Assembly (NCBI RefSeq): GCF_900104655.1
Contig: NZ_FNWD01000002.1
Location: 1,596,246 to 1,660,245, forward strand
DNA from: Millionella massiliensis
Lineage (GTDB): Bacteria; Bacteroidota; Bacteroidia; Bacteroidales; Rikenellaceae
Reading direction: 5' to 3'
DNA: 64,000 nucleotides
This document shows, piece by piece, positions 9,595-18,466 of the stretch; the first letter of the stretch is position 1, and every line of letters begins with the position of its first letter. A program made the translations under genes and the position numbers. The notes under the pieces are model-generated. The model searched no databases. It was not told where the DNA came from and worked only from the letters and a program-made list of their open reading frames with translations.

Positions 9595-10341
9595 TTACTT
9601 GTGCATCCTCAGTTTGTAGTTCACGCCAAGCGAAACGGCTAGCTGGTCGACGGGCGAACGGAACGGGTTTCCCTCGTATTTGGTTACACCCTTGAGCACG
9701 TCCGAGAGTCCGATGTTATACCGGAATTCGGCCGAGATCGAAAAGCGTTTGATGGCGAAAAGCAGGCCGGCCCCGAAGGTGATACCGTACTCCCACCGGT
9801 TGTCTCGTGTGGGGTCGTACTCGTACTTGCCCTGTTCGTAGACCTCACCGGTCGCCTGGTTGAACTCTCGGTACTCGGAGCTGTAGGCGTAGCTGAAATA
9901 GGGCCCGGCACTGAGATAGAAACGGCTTCCGCCCTTGCTGAGCGGGAGATAGGGCTGCCAGAGGATGGGGATTTCGATGGAATTCCACTTGCGTTCGTAG
10001 ACGTCGTCCGACTCGAAGGACTGGAAGACGCGGTAACCGCGCTGCGACCAGTTGATGTCGGCTTCGATGCAGCCGACGTACTTCTGGGCTGGAACGTCGA
10101 ACTTGTAGACCAGTCCGCCGAGTATCAGTCCCATCTTGTACTCGGTCTGACGGGTCGGTTCGAAACGGGCGTTACCCATGGCATATCCGCCACGGATACC
10201 GATGTAGTGATCGACCTTGACGGGCTGCCAGGCGGCACTGAGCGTCTCGGACGGTACGCCGCGCTGCTGAGCCTGTGCCGCGGTGCCACAGAGCAGCGCC
10301 AGCAGGCCGAATATTATATGGTTGATTCTGAATCGTTTCAT
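9595..10341 (-). CDS. Outer-membrane beta-barrel protein (PorT/OMP_b-brl-like)
   Basis: A 248-residue protein with a Sec signal peptide (IIFGLLALLCGTAAQAQ) and a mature part made of alternating beta strands with aromatic girdles (YIGIRGGYAMGNARFEP, SIEIPILWQPYLPL, FYLSAGPYFSYAYS, GAGLLFAIKRFSISAEFRYNIGLS), ending in a strand-like sequence (SLGVNYKLRM). This is the pattern of the small 8-stranded porin-like barrels common in Bacteroidetes. The substrate is unknown. It starts 20 bp after the stop of the Ig-like lipoprotein gene, suggesting one transcript. Confidence 0.75.
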   Translation of the reverse strand: MKRFRINHIIFGLLALLCGTAAQAQQRGVPSETLSAAWQPVKVDHYIGIRGGYAMGNARFEPTRQTEYKMGLILGGLVYKFDVPAQKYVGCIEADINWSQRGYRVFQSFESDDVYERKWNSIEIPILWQPYLPLSKGGSRFYLSAGPYFSYAYSSEYREFNQATGEVYEQGKYEYDPTRDNRWEYGITFGAGLLFAIKRFSISAEFRYNIGLSDVLKGVTKYEGNPFRSPVDQLAVSLGVNYKLRMHK

Positions 10342-10361
10342 GGTTGGAGGAGGTTATGGGG

Positions 10362-12464
10362 TCAGAACTGGTCGAAGAGTTCCCGCAGATCGACCGGTAC
10401 GGCCACATCCCAGTTCTCTTTGGCGATGATTTCGCGTCCCGACGCGGGATGCTCCCAATAACGGATACGCTCGGGCTGACGGCGCTGAACCAGCGAACCG
10501 GTATCCCATTCACCGTTTTTGTTCCGGTCTTCGGTGATCCGCAACTGATATCTGGTGGGCGTCAGGTAGCGCAACTTGTAGCTCCGACCGGCCGTCGCGT
10601 GCTTGATGCGCTGCGACACCTTCCCGTCGGCGGTCAACAGTTCGAGAATATACTCGGCATCGCCCAGCTGTTCGTCGGCCTTCAGATCGATGATCACCGT
10701 GCCGAATTTGCTGGAGTCGGCCACCTTGAAGGTCGATTGCAGGGTGTCATTGGCCTGGAAAGCGATGTTCCGGAAAACACTGTCCGGAATCAGCAGTCCG
10801 TATTCGTCGTCCGCCTTCCAATCGGCCCGGATGGTCAGCAATCGATGGGTCGCGCTGTCGAGTTCCACGGTGAAGGGTTCGGGCACTTCGACCTTTTCGG
10901 CCTGGGCCGGTTCGACGCTCTGCCGGTCACGACTGGGAAGCGCCGACTGGCTTTCGGACAGTTTGGTCAGCCGAATGCGGGCCTCGTCCACCGACCGCAA
11001 CGGATAGTCGAACAGCAACCGGATGTGGGTTTCGGGATTCAGCGGATTGGCAGCCATCACCTTGAAACCAAAGGGGTTCTTGGGCGGCAATTCTTCGTCG
11101 CGGCGCGGTTTTTCGACCTGGGTGGTATCGACATCAACCTGTTTGAAGAGGGTCGTATCGGCCAGCAGTTCGGCATCGGTCCGCTTCGGATCGCCACGCC
11201 GACGGCTGATCGCACGGGCCACGCGGAGCCATTTTTTCTGGAGCCGTGCCGCGCGCTTGGCCTTTCGTTTCGCCTCCTTGACCATCCGGACGCTGTCGGC
11301 ATAGGCGGTAGCCGAGCGCCGGGCACGCGGGGCGTTGGGATCGAAGACCCGGTGGACAAACGACAACTCTTCGGTCTTCAGCTGCGGCCGCCACAGGCTG
11401 TCCTGAGTCATGTAGGAGATCGTGGCCCGGATCGTATCCTGCAACGCCTCAGCATCCTGCAGGGTGGGCGGGGCAATCCAGTACCACACGGTGTCGCCCT
11501 TGACACCGTTTTCGCGTTTCAGCCACGTGGAGTCGATACCGGCGGGGCGGAACGAAACGATCTGTGCCTGTTCGATCGAGTTGAAGATGATCTGCAATTT
11601 CTGCCGCTCGGGACGCGCCGTTCCGATGATGGTCTGTCGACGGACAGGCTCCTCCATGAAGAGTTCAAACCGGAGCTGAGGCGGGTCGATCTGGCGACGG
11701 GGGCCTTTGTTGCCGGTGGCGGGCTCGATCCACATGTCGAAGTCGGGCATCCGGGTGGGATTGTACACGGAGTCGAGAATGGCAACGTAATCGGCGCCGG
11801 ATTCGTATCGCTGATTGCCGTTCTTATCAAGAATGGCATAGACACGGTAATCCTTGTCGCGCAGGATGTCGGCCAGGAAGAAACCGGAGCTGTCGCTGCG
11901 GAAGACGGCATCGGCCCGGGCGTTAAAGAGGGTCGAATCGCGATCGGGCAGGGAGTCGGCCCGCGCATCGAAAAAGAAGACCAGCGCACCGATAACGGAG
12001 TCGCGGGTCTGGGCATCGATGGTCAGCCCGCTCATCAGCAGGGTGTCGAGTTCGGGACCGGTCGAGAAGACGTAGGCGTAGTTGCCGAGCCGGTTCCCTT
12101 CGTTGTTGTCGGCGATGGCATTGCCGAAGTCAAGCCGGTAGGTGGTATTGCTGTCGGGCTGTTCGGAGAAGTCGACCTGGATGGAACGCCCCTTGACCGT
12201 GAGCGACGGTTTGCTTCCGCTGAGGGTCGGCGGCGAGACGATAAACTCCTTCTGCTGATCTTGCAGGGTGACGTATTCGTTGAAATTGAGGGTAATCTGT
12301 TTCCCTTTGAAGTTAACCGCACGCTGGGCGGGAACCGTGCTGATAATCAGAGGCGGCAACGAGTCGCGGGGGCCGCCCTGCGGTTGTGCGATCGAGGCGC
12401 ACTGCACGAATATGGCGGCGGCGAGCAGGGCGAAAAACAGGTGTCGTATCCGGATAGATTGCAT
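10362..12464 (-). CDS. Ig-like domain lipoprotein of unknown function
   Basis: A 700-residue protein; the start at 12464 places a lipoprotein signal (FFALLAAAIFVQC, Cys22) at the N-terminus. Residues about 32-130 form a bacterial Ig-like (SbsA_Ig/Big_5-like) domain, recognisable by PPLIISTVPAQRAVNFKGK and ITLNFNEYVTL. The rest is beta-rich, with a carboxypeptidase-regulatory-like segment (VIGALVFFFDARAD, GFFLADILRDKDYRVYAI). A very basic stretch (REAKRKAKRAARLQKK-like, about 400-420) interrupts it. The last 60 residues (YQLRITEDRNKNGEWDTGS) resemble a beta-sandwich. Such lipoproteins are common in Bacteroidetes; the function is not known. A TATATTTG promoter lies 170 bp upstream. Confidence 0.8.
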   Translation of the reverse strand: MQSIRIRHLFFALLAAAIFVQCASIAQPQGGPRDSLPPLIISTVPAQRAVNFKGKQITLNFNEYVTLQDQQKEFIVSPPTLSGSKPSLTVKGRSIQVDFSEQPDSNTTYRLDFGNAIADNNEGNRLGNYAYVFSTGPELDTLLMSGLTIDAQTRDSVIGALVFFFDARADSLPDRDSTLFNARADAVFRSDSSGFFLADILRDKDYRVYAILDKNGNQRYESGADYVAILDSVYNPTRMPDFDMWIEPATGNKGPRRQIDPPQLRFELFMEEPVRRQTIIGTARPERQKLQIIFNSIEQAQIVSFRPAGIDSTWLKRENGVKGDTVWYWIAPPTLQDAEALQDTIRATISYMTQDSLWRPQLKTEELSFVHRVFDPNAPRARRSATAYADSVRMVKEAKRKAKRAARLQKKWLRVARAISRRRGDPKRTDAELLADTTLFKQVDVDTTQVEKPRRDEELPPKNPFGFKVMAANPLNPETHIRLLFDYPLRSVDEARIRLTKLSESQSALPSRDRQSVEPAQAEKVEVPEPFTVELDSATHRLLTIRADWKADDEYGLLIPDSVFRNIAFQANDTLQSTFKVADSSKFGTVIIDLKADEQLGDAEYILELLTADGKVSQRIKHATAGRSYKLRYLTPTRYQLRITEDRNKNGEWDTGSLVQRRQPERIRYWEHPASGREIIAKENWDVAVPVDLRELFDQF

Positions 12465-12882
12465 AATCGTTCGTTCAGTTTCCCGACGCACTGTCGCCGC
12501 TCTCCGGGGCAGGATACCCTACGGGGGAGAGACCTTGTCGGGCGCGGTATCGAACGTGCCCCGGCGGGAAACCGCACGCACACGACTCCTTGACTACCGA
12601 CGCGTCGGGCCATTCGATGCCAATAAACGAACAAATATACAGATTTTTCCGGGGTCGCCGCACGCTTCGACGAGCGCTGGAGGAAAAGAACCCGAAATTT
12701 TACATGAATTTAACACCGGCCACCCGCTGTGAATGGCTGTCGGGCAATCGGAACACCCCGGCATGATGCCAACAGTCACCCTTCGGGGAAAAACAGGAAG
12801 CACACTTTCGGGGAAACAGCCGCCCCGTGCTCTACACCCGGCAACAACGGCCAATCGGGCAACGGGAACCGCCCAAGAGAGT
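12465..12882. other. Gene-free stretch with promoter and short direct repeats
   Basis: The stretch holds the minus-strand TATATTTG box at 12632-12639. It also contains short imperfect direct repeats, such as GGGCAATCGGAAC (near 12742) against GGGCAACGGGAAC (near 12855) and two TTCGGGGAAA-type units near 12783 and 12807. I see no second ABC permease or remnant of one here. Confidence 0.5.
12632..12639 (-). promoter_or_regulatory. Candidate promoter of the Ig-like lipoprotein operon (TATATTTG)
   Basis: On the minus strand this reads TATATTTG, an exact TAnnTTTG -7 box, giving a leader of about 160 nt before the ATG at 12464. No clear -33 box is visible. Confidence 0.5.
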
Positions 12883-14019
12883 CTATTTTTTGGGACGGGC
12901 GTGACGCACGAAGAGCCCGAGTGCAAGTCCGATCAGCACGAGGGTCATTCCGCCGAGAACGACCAGCGGCAGCCAGAGGTCGACCAGCGGCTGTCCCTTG
13001 AGCATCACCCCTTTGATTCCCTCGATGAACCACGTTGCGGGAACCACCTGGCAGACCCATTGCAGCGCCACGGGCATATTGGCCAGCGGGAAGATAAAAC
13101 CCGACAGCAGCATCGTTGGCAACAACAGCCCCAGGAACGACGAAGTGAGGGCCGACTGTTGGGTTTTGACGAGCGACGAAATCAGAATGCCGAGTCCGAT
13201 GGCAGCGAGGATAAAGAGGGCACAAAGCAGGATGACGCCCCAGATCGACCCGTAGCAGGGCATTCCGAAGACGAGCGTGCCGAGCAGCATGATAAGGGTT
13301 GTGTTGATGGCCGTCAGCACGAAATAGGGCAACACCTTGCTGAGCACGATGGTGCGCGCCTTGAGGGGCGAAACGGTGAGCAGCCGCAGCGTACCGGTCT
13401 CCTTTTCGCGGGCCAGCGTCACAGAGGTCATCATGGCGGCAACGATCATCACGATCATGGCGATCACCCCCGGAACAAACATGTAGGCCGACTTCAATTC
13501 GGGGTTATACATCATCCGGACGTTGGTACGAAGCGGTGCGGCATCGGCCGCCGACAACCCGTCAGCTGTGTTGATCTCGGCATTGAGATCAGCCACGATT
13601 CCGGAGGCGTAACCGATGATGGTCGTGGCGATATTCAGGTCCGAGGCATCGGTCACAAGCTGCACGGTGGCACCGCCCAGCCGCCGGGCATCGGACCCGA
13701 AGTCGGGCGGAATGACAACCACCATCTTGACAATCCCCTTTTTGAAGGCGGCGTCGATATCGGCCTCGCGGCGGACGTCATCGACCACCCGAAACTGGTC
13801 GGCGGCGGTCAGTTTCTGCACGAGCCGACGGGCCAGCGGATCACCGTGCGAGGAGTCGAGCACGGCAATCGGAGTATGGTCGATGTCGGTGGAGATCACA
13901 TAGCCGAACAGCAGCACCAGCGCCAGCGGAATGGCGAAAAGCATGACCAGTGTCCGCCGCTCACGGAGAATGTGGCGCCACTCTTTGGTGACGAAACTCA
14001 GAAAGATACTGTTTTTCAT
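12883..14019 (-). CDS. ABC-2 type exporter permease (YhhJ/YbhR-like)
   Basis: A 378-residue permease. The start at 14019 was chosen because its ATG overlaps the stop of the upstream ATPase gene as ATGA and because it yields the typical N-terminus (FVTKEWRHILRERRTLVMLF, first helix at about 22-42). A large periplasmic domain (about 45-175) follows, then five to six helices in the C-terminal half with the ABC-2 signature region (TLARE...GTLRLLTVSPLKA, PYFVLTAINTTLIMLLGTLVF). With the two ATPases it forms a YbhFSR-like multidrug/ion exporter. Only one permease gene is present, whereas related systems usually carry two, so a homodimer or a partner elsewhere is implied. Confidence 0.9.
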   Translation of the reverse strand: MKNSIFLSFVTKEWRHILRERRTLVMLFAIPLALVLLFGYVISTDIDHTPIAVLDSSHGDPLARRLVQKLTAADQFRVVDDVRREADIDAAFKKGIVKMVVVIPPDFGSDARRLGGATVQLVTDASDLNIATTIIGYASGIVADLNAEINTADGLSAADAAPLRTNVRMMYNPELKSAYMFVPGVIAMIVMIVAAMMTSVTLAREKETGTLRLLTVSPLKARTIVLSKVLPYFVLTAINTTLIMLLGTLVFGMPCYGSIWGVILLCALFILAAIGLGILISSLVKTQQSALTSSFLGLLLPTMLLSGFIFPLANMPVALQWVCQVVPATWFIEGIKGVMLKGQPLVDLWLPLVVLGGMTLVLIGLALGLFVRHARPKK

Positions 14020-14795
14020 AATCCGTTCTCCGTTTTCGCAGGGTCTGTCGCGGGGGTTTGCGGCAGGGCGGCCCGGCGGGTCAGCTTGCCGAAGAGGTCG
14101 TCCATGTCGCGCGCTCCATACTCGCGCATCAGTGTGCGCGGCCGGTCGAGGGCTTTCATCTGCCCGTCGGCCATAATGAGGGTCCGGTTGCAATAGAGGG
14201 CCTCGTCGAGGTAGTGGGTGGTCACCAGAACAGTCGTTCCGCCGGCGGCGGCATCGAGGATCAACTCCCAGAAACGGCGGCGTCCCAGCGGATCGACTCC
14301 GCCGGTCGGCTCGTCGAGGAAGAGCACCTCGGGACGGTGGAGCATGGCGGCCGAAAGGGCGATTTTCTGTTTCCAGCCGGGCGGCAGGCTCCCGACAAAG
14401 TGGTCGCGGAGCGGCTCCATCTCCAGTTTGCGGAACATTTCGGCCATACGCTCACGCAGCACGGTGCGCGAGAGGCCGTAGATGGTGCCGAATATCTGGA
14501 GGTTTTCGCTGACGGTGAGATCGTCGTAGAGCGAAAACCGCTGACTCATGTATCCGATCCGCCGTTTGACCTGTTCGGGACGGCGCGCCACGTCGAAACC
14601 GGCCACTTCGGCCCGACCGGCGGAGGGTTTGAGCAGGCCGCAAAGCATCCGGATGGCGGTGGTTTTTCCGGCTCCGTTGGCACCGAGAAAACCGAATACC
14701 TCGCCGCGGCCGACGTCAAAGGTCAGGTCGTCGACAGCCGTAAAGTCGCCAAACCGCCGGCTCAGATGTTCTACGATGATGTTCCGCTCTTCCAT
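14016..14795 (-). CDS. ABC exporter ATP-binding protein (second NBD of a split YbhF-type pair)
   Basis: A 259-residue ATPase with Walker A GANGAGKTT, a degenerate signature LPPGWKQK in place of LSGGxxQ, Walker B VLFLDEPTGGVDP and an H-loop (VLVTTHYLDE). The LPxGWKQ-type signature is typical of the second nucleotide-binding domain of YbhF-like exporters. Six bp separate it from the upstream ATPase gene and its stop overlaps the permease start (ATGA), so translation is probably coupled. The two ATPases are likely to act as a heterodimer and power the ABC-2 permease. Confidence 0.93.
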   Translation of the reverse strand: MEERNIIVEHLSRRFGDFTAVDDLTFDVGRGEVFGFLGANGAGKTTAIRMLCGLLKPSAGRAEVAGFDVARRPEQVKRRIGYMSQRFSLYDDLTVSENLQIFGTIYGLSRTVLRERMAEMFRKLEMEPLRDHFVGSLPPGWKQKIALSAAMLHRPEVLFLDEPTGGVDPLGRRRFWELILDAAAGGTTVLVTTHYLDEALYCNRTLIMADGQMKALDRPRTLMREYGARDMDDLFGKLTRRAALPQTPATDPAKTENGL

Positions 14796-14801
14796 GGTTC
14801 T

Positions 14802-15755
14802 CTATCGGTTATCGTCTTGCAAACTCTCGGTCGTTTCGGCGCCGGAGGTGAGTTGAATGAAGAAATCTTCGACCGTGGGGCGCACGGGGCTGATGCCGAC
14901 CAGCGAGGTGTCGATGCCCTGACCGCGCAGGTAGCTGACCACGGTCTCAGTACGCATGCCGGGCAGGTTGACCCCCAGGTGGATCCGGTCGCCGAAGGTG
15001 TAGCAGTTGCCGCTGAGCGACCAGTCGCGCAGCAGACGGAGCAGGCGGCTGTTCCGGGCGGGGTCGGCGGCACTGATTTCGTACAGCGTTCCGCGGTAGC
15101 GTTGGGTGACCTCCGCGGGCGCAAGCGTATCGAGCGCCGCACCGCGATGGAGCAGCGTGATGCGGTCGCACTTGGCGGCCTCGTCCATGTAGGAGGTCGA
15201 GACGAGCACCGTCTTCCCCTGGTCGGCCAAACGGCGCAGGGCGGCCCAGAATTCGCTGCGCGATGTGGGGTCGACGCCGGTCGTGGGTTCGTCGAGCATC
15301 AGCACGTCGGGGTTGTGGATCATGGCGCAGCAGAGGGCGAGTTTCTGCTTCATCCCGCCGGAGAGTTTGGCGGCGGGACGCGACGCGAAGGGTTCGATCT
15401 GCCCCCAGATGTCGCCGACAAGCGTCCCGATGCTGTCCACGGGCTGGCGGTAGATGTGGGCAAAGAATTCGAGATTTTCGCGGACCGAGAGGTCGCCGTA
15501 GAGCGAAAAAACGGCGGGCATGTAGCCGACCGTATTCCGCACTTCGTGCCACTGGCGGAGGATGTCGTAGCCGCCGACGGTCGCCGTACCGCTGTCGGGC
15601 CGCAACAGCGTCACAAGGATGTCGAACAGGGTGGTTTTCCCAGCCCCGTCGGCACCGATCAGCCCGTGGATGCTTCCGCGAGGCACGTGGAGCGACACGT
15701 TGTCAAGGGCGAGGGTCTCGCCCCGTTTTTTCGATATCCCTTCGGCTTCGATCAT
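14802..15755 (-). CDS. ABC exporter ATP-binding protein (first NBD of a split YbhF-type pair)
   Basis: A 317-residue ATPase; the start at 15755 (MIEAEGISKKRGE) fits the usual NBD N-terminus. Walker A is GADGAGKTT, the signature is the canonical LSGGMKQKLAL, Walker B is VLMLDEPTTGVDP, and the switch region reads VLVSTSYMDEA with Tyr replacing the usual His of the H-loop. That substitution is seen in some degenerate half-sites; with the non-canonical signature in the partner it suggests two asymmetric ATP sites. A C-terminal extension (about 225-317) carries an ACT-like fold seen in drug-exporter ATPases. It begins the ATPase-ATPase-permease transcript. Confidence 0.92.
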   Translation of the reverse strand: MIEAEGISKKRGETLALDNVSLHVPRGSIHGLIGADGAGKTTLFDILVTLLRPDSGTATVGGYDILRQWHEVRNTVGYMPAVFSLYGDLSVRENLEFFAHIYRQPVDSIGTLVGDIWGQIEPFASRPAAKLSGGMKQKLALCCAMIHNPDVLMLDEPTTGVDPTSRSEFWAALRRLADQGKTVLVSTSYMDEAAKCDRITLLHRGAALDTLAPAEVTQRYRGTLYEISAADPARNSRLLRLLRDWSLSGNCYTFGDRIHLGVNLPGMRTETVVSYLRGQGIDTSLVGISPVRPTVEDFFIQLTSGAETTESLQDDNR

Positions 15756-16133
15756 ACGATCCTGTCTCTTCGTTGGTTTTGTTTCGTGTTTCGGAACCTG
15801 CAACGGTGCGGCCCCGCACAGGGTTCCGCCCCGGCACCGATCCCATCCGGTTCCAATCCCCTTTGCACCGATTCACTCCGGCACCAATTCCCTCAGGCCG
15901 GGCACTCCGGCAAAACGATTCTCCGACGGAATGCCCCGGCAAACGCCCTGCGATGAAAGGTCTCACCAGCAAAACGGCCCCGAAGGAACAATCCTCCGGC
16001 GGAACGGCCCTGCAAAAGTACGCTTCATCGGCACCCCGTCAAAAATGACTTTTCAAAAAAGACTCTTACGGAGTGCGCTGCTCACCTTCCTCAAGCAGGC
16101 GGAGCACCCCGGCGGCGCGGCCGGGAAGCAGGG
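15756..16133. other. Gene-free stretch with degenerate GGCACC-type repeats and a promoter
   Basis: No gene is visible. From about 15815 to 15920 the plus strand carries degenerate short repeats built on CCGGCACCGAT / CACCGATTC / CCGGCACCAATTCC. A minus-strand -7 box lies at 16013-16020. The gap separates the hexosaminidase stop from the ABC ATPase start. Confidence 0.5.
16013..16020 (-). promoter_or_regulatory. Candidate promoter of the ABC exporter genes (TACTTTTG)
   Basis: Minus-strand TACTTTTG fits TAnnTTTG. It is 258 bp before the first ATPase start, giving a long leader. No -33 box is obvious, so confidence is moderate. Confidence 0.4.
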
Positions 16134-18116
16134 CTAATCCTGACAGTAGTTATACACCTTCAGGTTTTCGACCCGGCTGTTGAATTCGCCGGCTTGCTCC
16201 AGCGGGAACACCAGCGTGCGAACGTAGTTCATCGAATCGCGTCCGCCGTTGAAGTATTGTTTGGCAACGTCCATCTTCTCGATCACCCGGCCATCGACCT
16301 TGAGGGTGGTGCTGACGTTATCTCCCTCGATCGAGACGTTGACCTTCTCGCCGGGATTCACACGGAAGGGGAAAGTGTTGAGATAGCCGTCGCGCGAGAA
16401 GCCCATCATGCCGCGCACCGGATCGCTCAGGTAGAACACGGCGTTGGGCGAGCGGAAGAGCACCGTTCCAGGCTGCTCTTCGGCACCGGTAATGTCGAAG
16501 CTGACGGTGTAGTTGTACCCGATTTCGGGATAGTCCGACGTGCTGCCGGCCTTGACTTCGGCACGCTCGTAGACCAGTCCCGGGGTACGTCCGATCCGCC
16601 CCATCTGGTTGACGCCGGGGGCTTCGCTCAGCCCGGCACGCTGGCGGTCGAACTCGGCGTAGGGCAGGCTGGCACTCTTTCCGGTCCACATCTTCACGGC
16701 CAGAGTCTGCATCGCGGGGAAGAGGCGATGGTGAATATCCTTGACGCTGATACCGTTGCCGACGTGGTCGTTCCACACGGCAAACATGCCGCCGAGGATC
16801 GAGGGGTGCTGCTCTTCGAAAACGGCCTTGCCGATATGGGCCGGGGTCCAGTTTTCGTAGAGGTAGGGTTCGTTCAGATAGTCATAGTAGTATCCGGCAC
16901 GGGGTACGATGTAGACCAGTCCGTCGGGAATGCTGACCAGTTGGTAACCCTTTTCGATCATCGTGGCGGGGTCGGCATAACCGTTGTACCAGGCACCCAT
17001 CACGACATTTTCGGCCTTGACGGGCGTATCGCCGTCGGCATGGGTCAGCGCCCCCCAAAGCATGGCCTGCTTGCCATAGCTTTCAACCAGCCGGATGTAG
17101 TGGTCGGTGAAGGCGCGGAACTTCTCGACCACCTCTTTCTTGGCATTGGAGTACTCGTCGGTACCGATGTGGACGCGTTTGCCGACAAACACGGGCTGAT
17201 CGCCCTCGAGGTACTCCTTGAACAGGGCATCGACAAAGCGGTAGGTCTCGGGGTTGAAGATGTCGAGGTGATCCATGCCGTACTCCTTGCTACCGATCTC
17301 GGGTTTGTAGTGCGAGAGGGCCAGCGAGTGGGCGGGTACGTCGATCTCGGGAATGATCTCCACGAACCGGTCGGCGGCTTCGTGCTGGAAGTCGATGAAC
17401 TCCTGCTTGGAGTACGAACCGTCCCGGGCGGTCAGTCCGGGGAAGGTGGTCGATTCGAGCCGGAAGGCGGCATAGGTACGGTTCCAGTCGTGGCCGAAGA
17501 ACTGTTTGAACCCGTTGTCGTTCAGGTGCACCTGCAGGGTGTTCATCTTATAGTAGGCCATGACCTTGACCAGGTCGCGCAGGTAGGTCATGGGGATATA
17601 CTTGCGGCCGCAGTCAATCATAAAGCCGCGCAGGGGGTAGTCGGGATAGTCGCGGATCGTCCCCTGCGGAATGGCGCGCGTGTCGCTCTGCTCGGCAATC
17701 TGGAGCAGGGTGCGGGTCCCCCAGTAGAGCCCGGTAGCGGTCGGAGCCGACAGTTCCACCCGGTCGGAGGTTTGAATCATGTAACCCTCCTGGCCAAGGG
17801 TTTTGTCCGCCTGGCCGAGGGCGAGCACAATATCGCCAGCCGCTGCCCGACCTTGCGCCACCTTGAGGGTCGTGCCAAACATCGTGGCGTAGTCGTCGGC
17901 CAACATGCGGGCCACACGCTGCACCTCGGGGTCCTCCGATGCGCAGACGATCCGGGTTTTGGCTCCGGGCGTAAATTCACCGCTTCCGGCCGTCCACTGC
18001 TTGAGTTCGGGAACAACAAAGGGTTTGGCATTTTCACCGGCGTGCAGCGGGCCTGCGGCCGAAACAGCCAGCCACGCGGCACAAATCAACGTTTTCAGAC
18101 GAGTCAGTTTTTTCAT
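16134..18116 (-). CDS. GH20 beta-N-acetylhexosaminidase, secreted
   Basis: A 660-residue protein with a Sec signal peptide (TLICAAWLAVSAAGPLHA). Residues about 35-150 match the GH20b N-terminal domain (VQRVARMLADDYATMFGTTL, GYMIQTSDRVELSAPTATGLYWG). The GH20 barrel follows (YPLRGFMIDCGRKYIPMTYL, IIPEIDVPAHSLALSHY), with the catalytic Asp-Glu pair in VHIGTDEYSN. The C-terminal 150 residues form a jelly-roll/LamG-like module (TVSFDITGAEEQPGTVLFRS). It removes terminal GlcNAc or GalNAc from glycans and probably acts in the periplasm or at the surface. It sits between the HlyD gene and the ABC ATPases, splitting what is usually one exporter operon, with gaps of about 350-380 bp on each side. Confidence 0.92.
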   Translation of the reverse strand: MKKLTRLKTLICAAWLAVSAAGPLHAGENAKPFVVPELKQWTAGSGEFTPGAKTRIVCASEDPEVQRVARMLADDYATMFGTTLKVAQGRAAAGDIVLALGQADKTLGQEGYMIQTSDRVELSAPTATGLYWGTRTLLQIAEQSDTRAIPQGTIRDYPDYPLRGFMIDCGRKYIPMTYLRDLVKVMAYYKMNTLQVHLNDNGFKQFFGHDWNRTYAAFRLESTTFPGLTARDGSYSKQEFIDFQHEAADRFVEIIPEIDVPAHSLALSHYKPEIGSKEYGMDHLDIFNPETYRFVDALFKEYLEGDQPVFVGKRVHIGTDEYSNAKKEVVEKFRAFTDHYIRLVESYGKQAMLWGALTHADGDTPVKAENVVMGAWYNGYADPATMIEKGYQLVSIPDGLVYIVPRAGYYYDYLNEPYLYENWTPAHIGKAVFEEQHPSILGGMFAVWNDHVGNGISVKDIHHRLFPAMQTLAVKMWTGKSASLPYAEFDRQRAGLSEAPGVNQMGRIGRTPGLVYERAEVKAGSTSDYPEIGYNYTVSFDITGAEEQPGTVLFRSPNAVFYLSDPVRGMMGFSRDGYLNTFPFRVNPGEKVNVSIEGDNVSTTLKVDGRVIEKMDVAKQYFNGGRDSMNYVRTLVFPLEQAGEFNSRVENLKVYNYCQD

Positions 18117-18466
18117 TACGGTTTAGGAATAGTAGGGGCTTATGGGGTAATAAAATGGTTCGGGGTTCGACAGCATCCGGAGATGATACGTTATCCATCG
18201 TGTGATCGTTGCTTCGCGACTTCTCCGGCCGGGAGGCACCGGACACCAGCCTTACAACACCGCCTCGAACAGGGCTTTCTCATTGTCCGCATGCTCCGCC
18301 TGCTGCGCATTTATCCTACTCTCTTCGCCTGCTGCGCGTCACTATCCTGTTCTTCGCATCCTGCGCGTTCGTCCTACTTCACTTCGTATCTTGTGCGTCG
18401 CTAATCGACACTTTCTATCGTATCCTCCATGATCACCTGCTCGGACACCCGTTCAGCAACGGGACG
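18117..18466. other. Gene-free stretch with ~30-bp degenerate tandem repeats
   Basis: Between HlyD and the hexosaminidase there is no convincing gene. From about 18295 to 18415 the plus strand shows roughly four degenerate units of 29-30 bp built on TTCGCCTGCTGCGCGTC followed by TATCCTACTT-like sequence. The units drift steadily in sequence from left to right. Confidence 0.55.
18295..18415. repeat. Degenerate ~30-bp tandem repeat, about four units
   Basis: Cores line up as CCGCCTGCTGCGCAT, TCGCCTGCTGCGCGT, TCGCATCCTGCGCGT and TCGTATCTTGTGCGT, spaced 29-30 bp apart, each followed by a T/C-rich spacer (ATCCTACTCT, ATCCTGTT, GTCCTACTT). The array is not palindromic like a CRISPR and has no conserved repeat/unique spacer pattern. 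Confidence 0.6.

Noticed and set aside
6718..9642. 974-codon open frame on the plus strand, opposite the fucosidase and symporter genes
   Set aside because: The G+C-rich third positions of the real minus-strand genes leave the opposite strand free of stops. The translation has no family features, and the minus-strand proteins are clear.
12465..12882. Second ABC permease or its remnant
   Set aside because: No hydrophobic reading frame or ABC-2 motif is visible in the gap.
18295..18415. CRISPR array
   Set aside because: Units diverge continuously, no unique spacers, no cas genes in the window.
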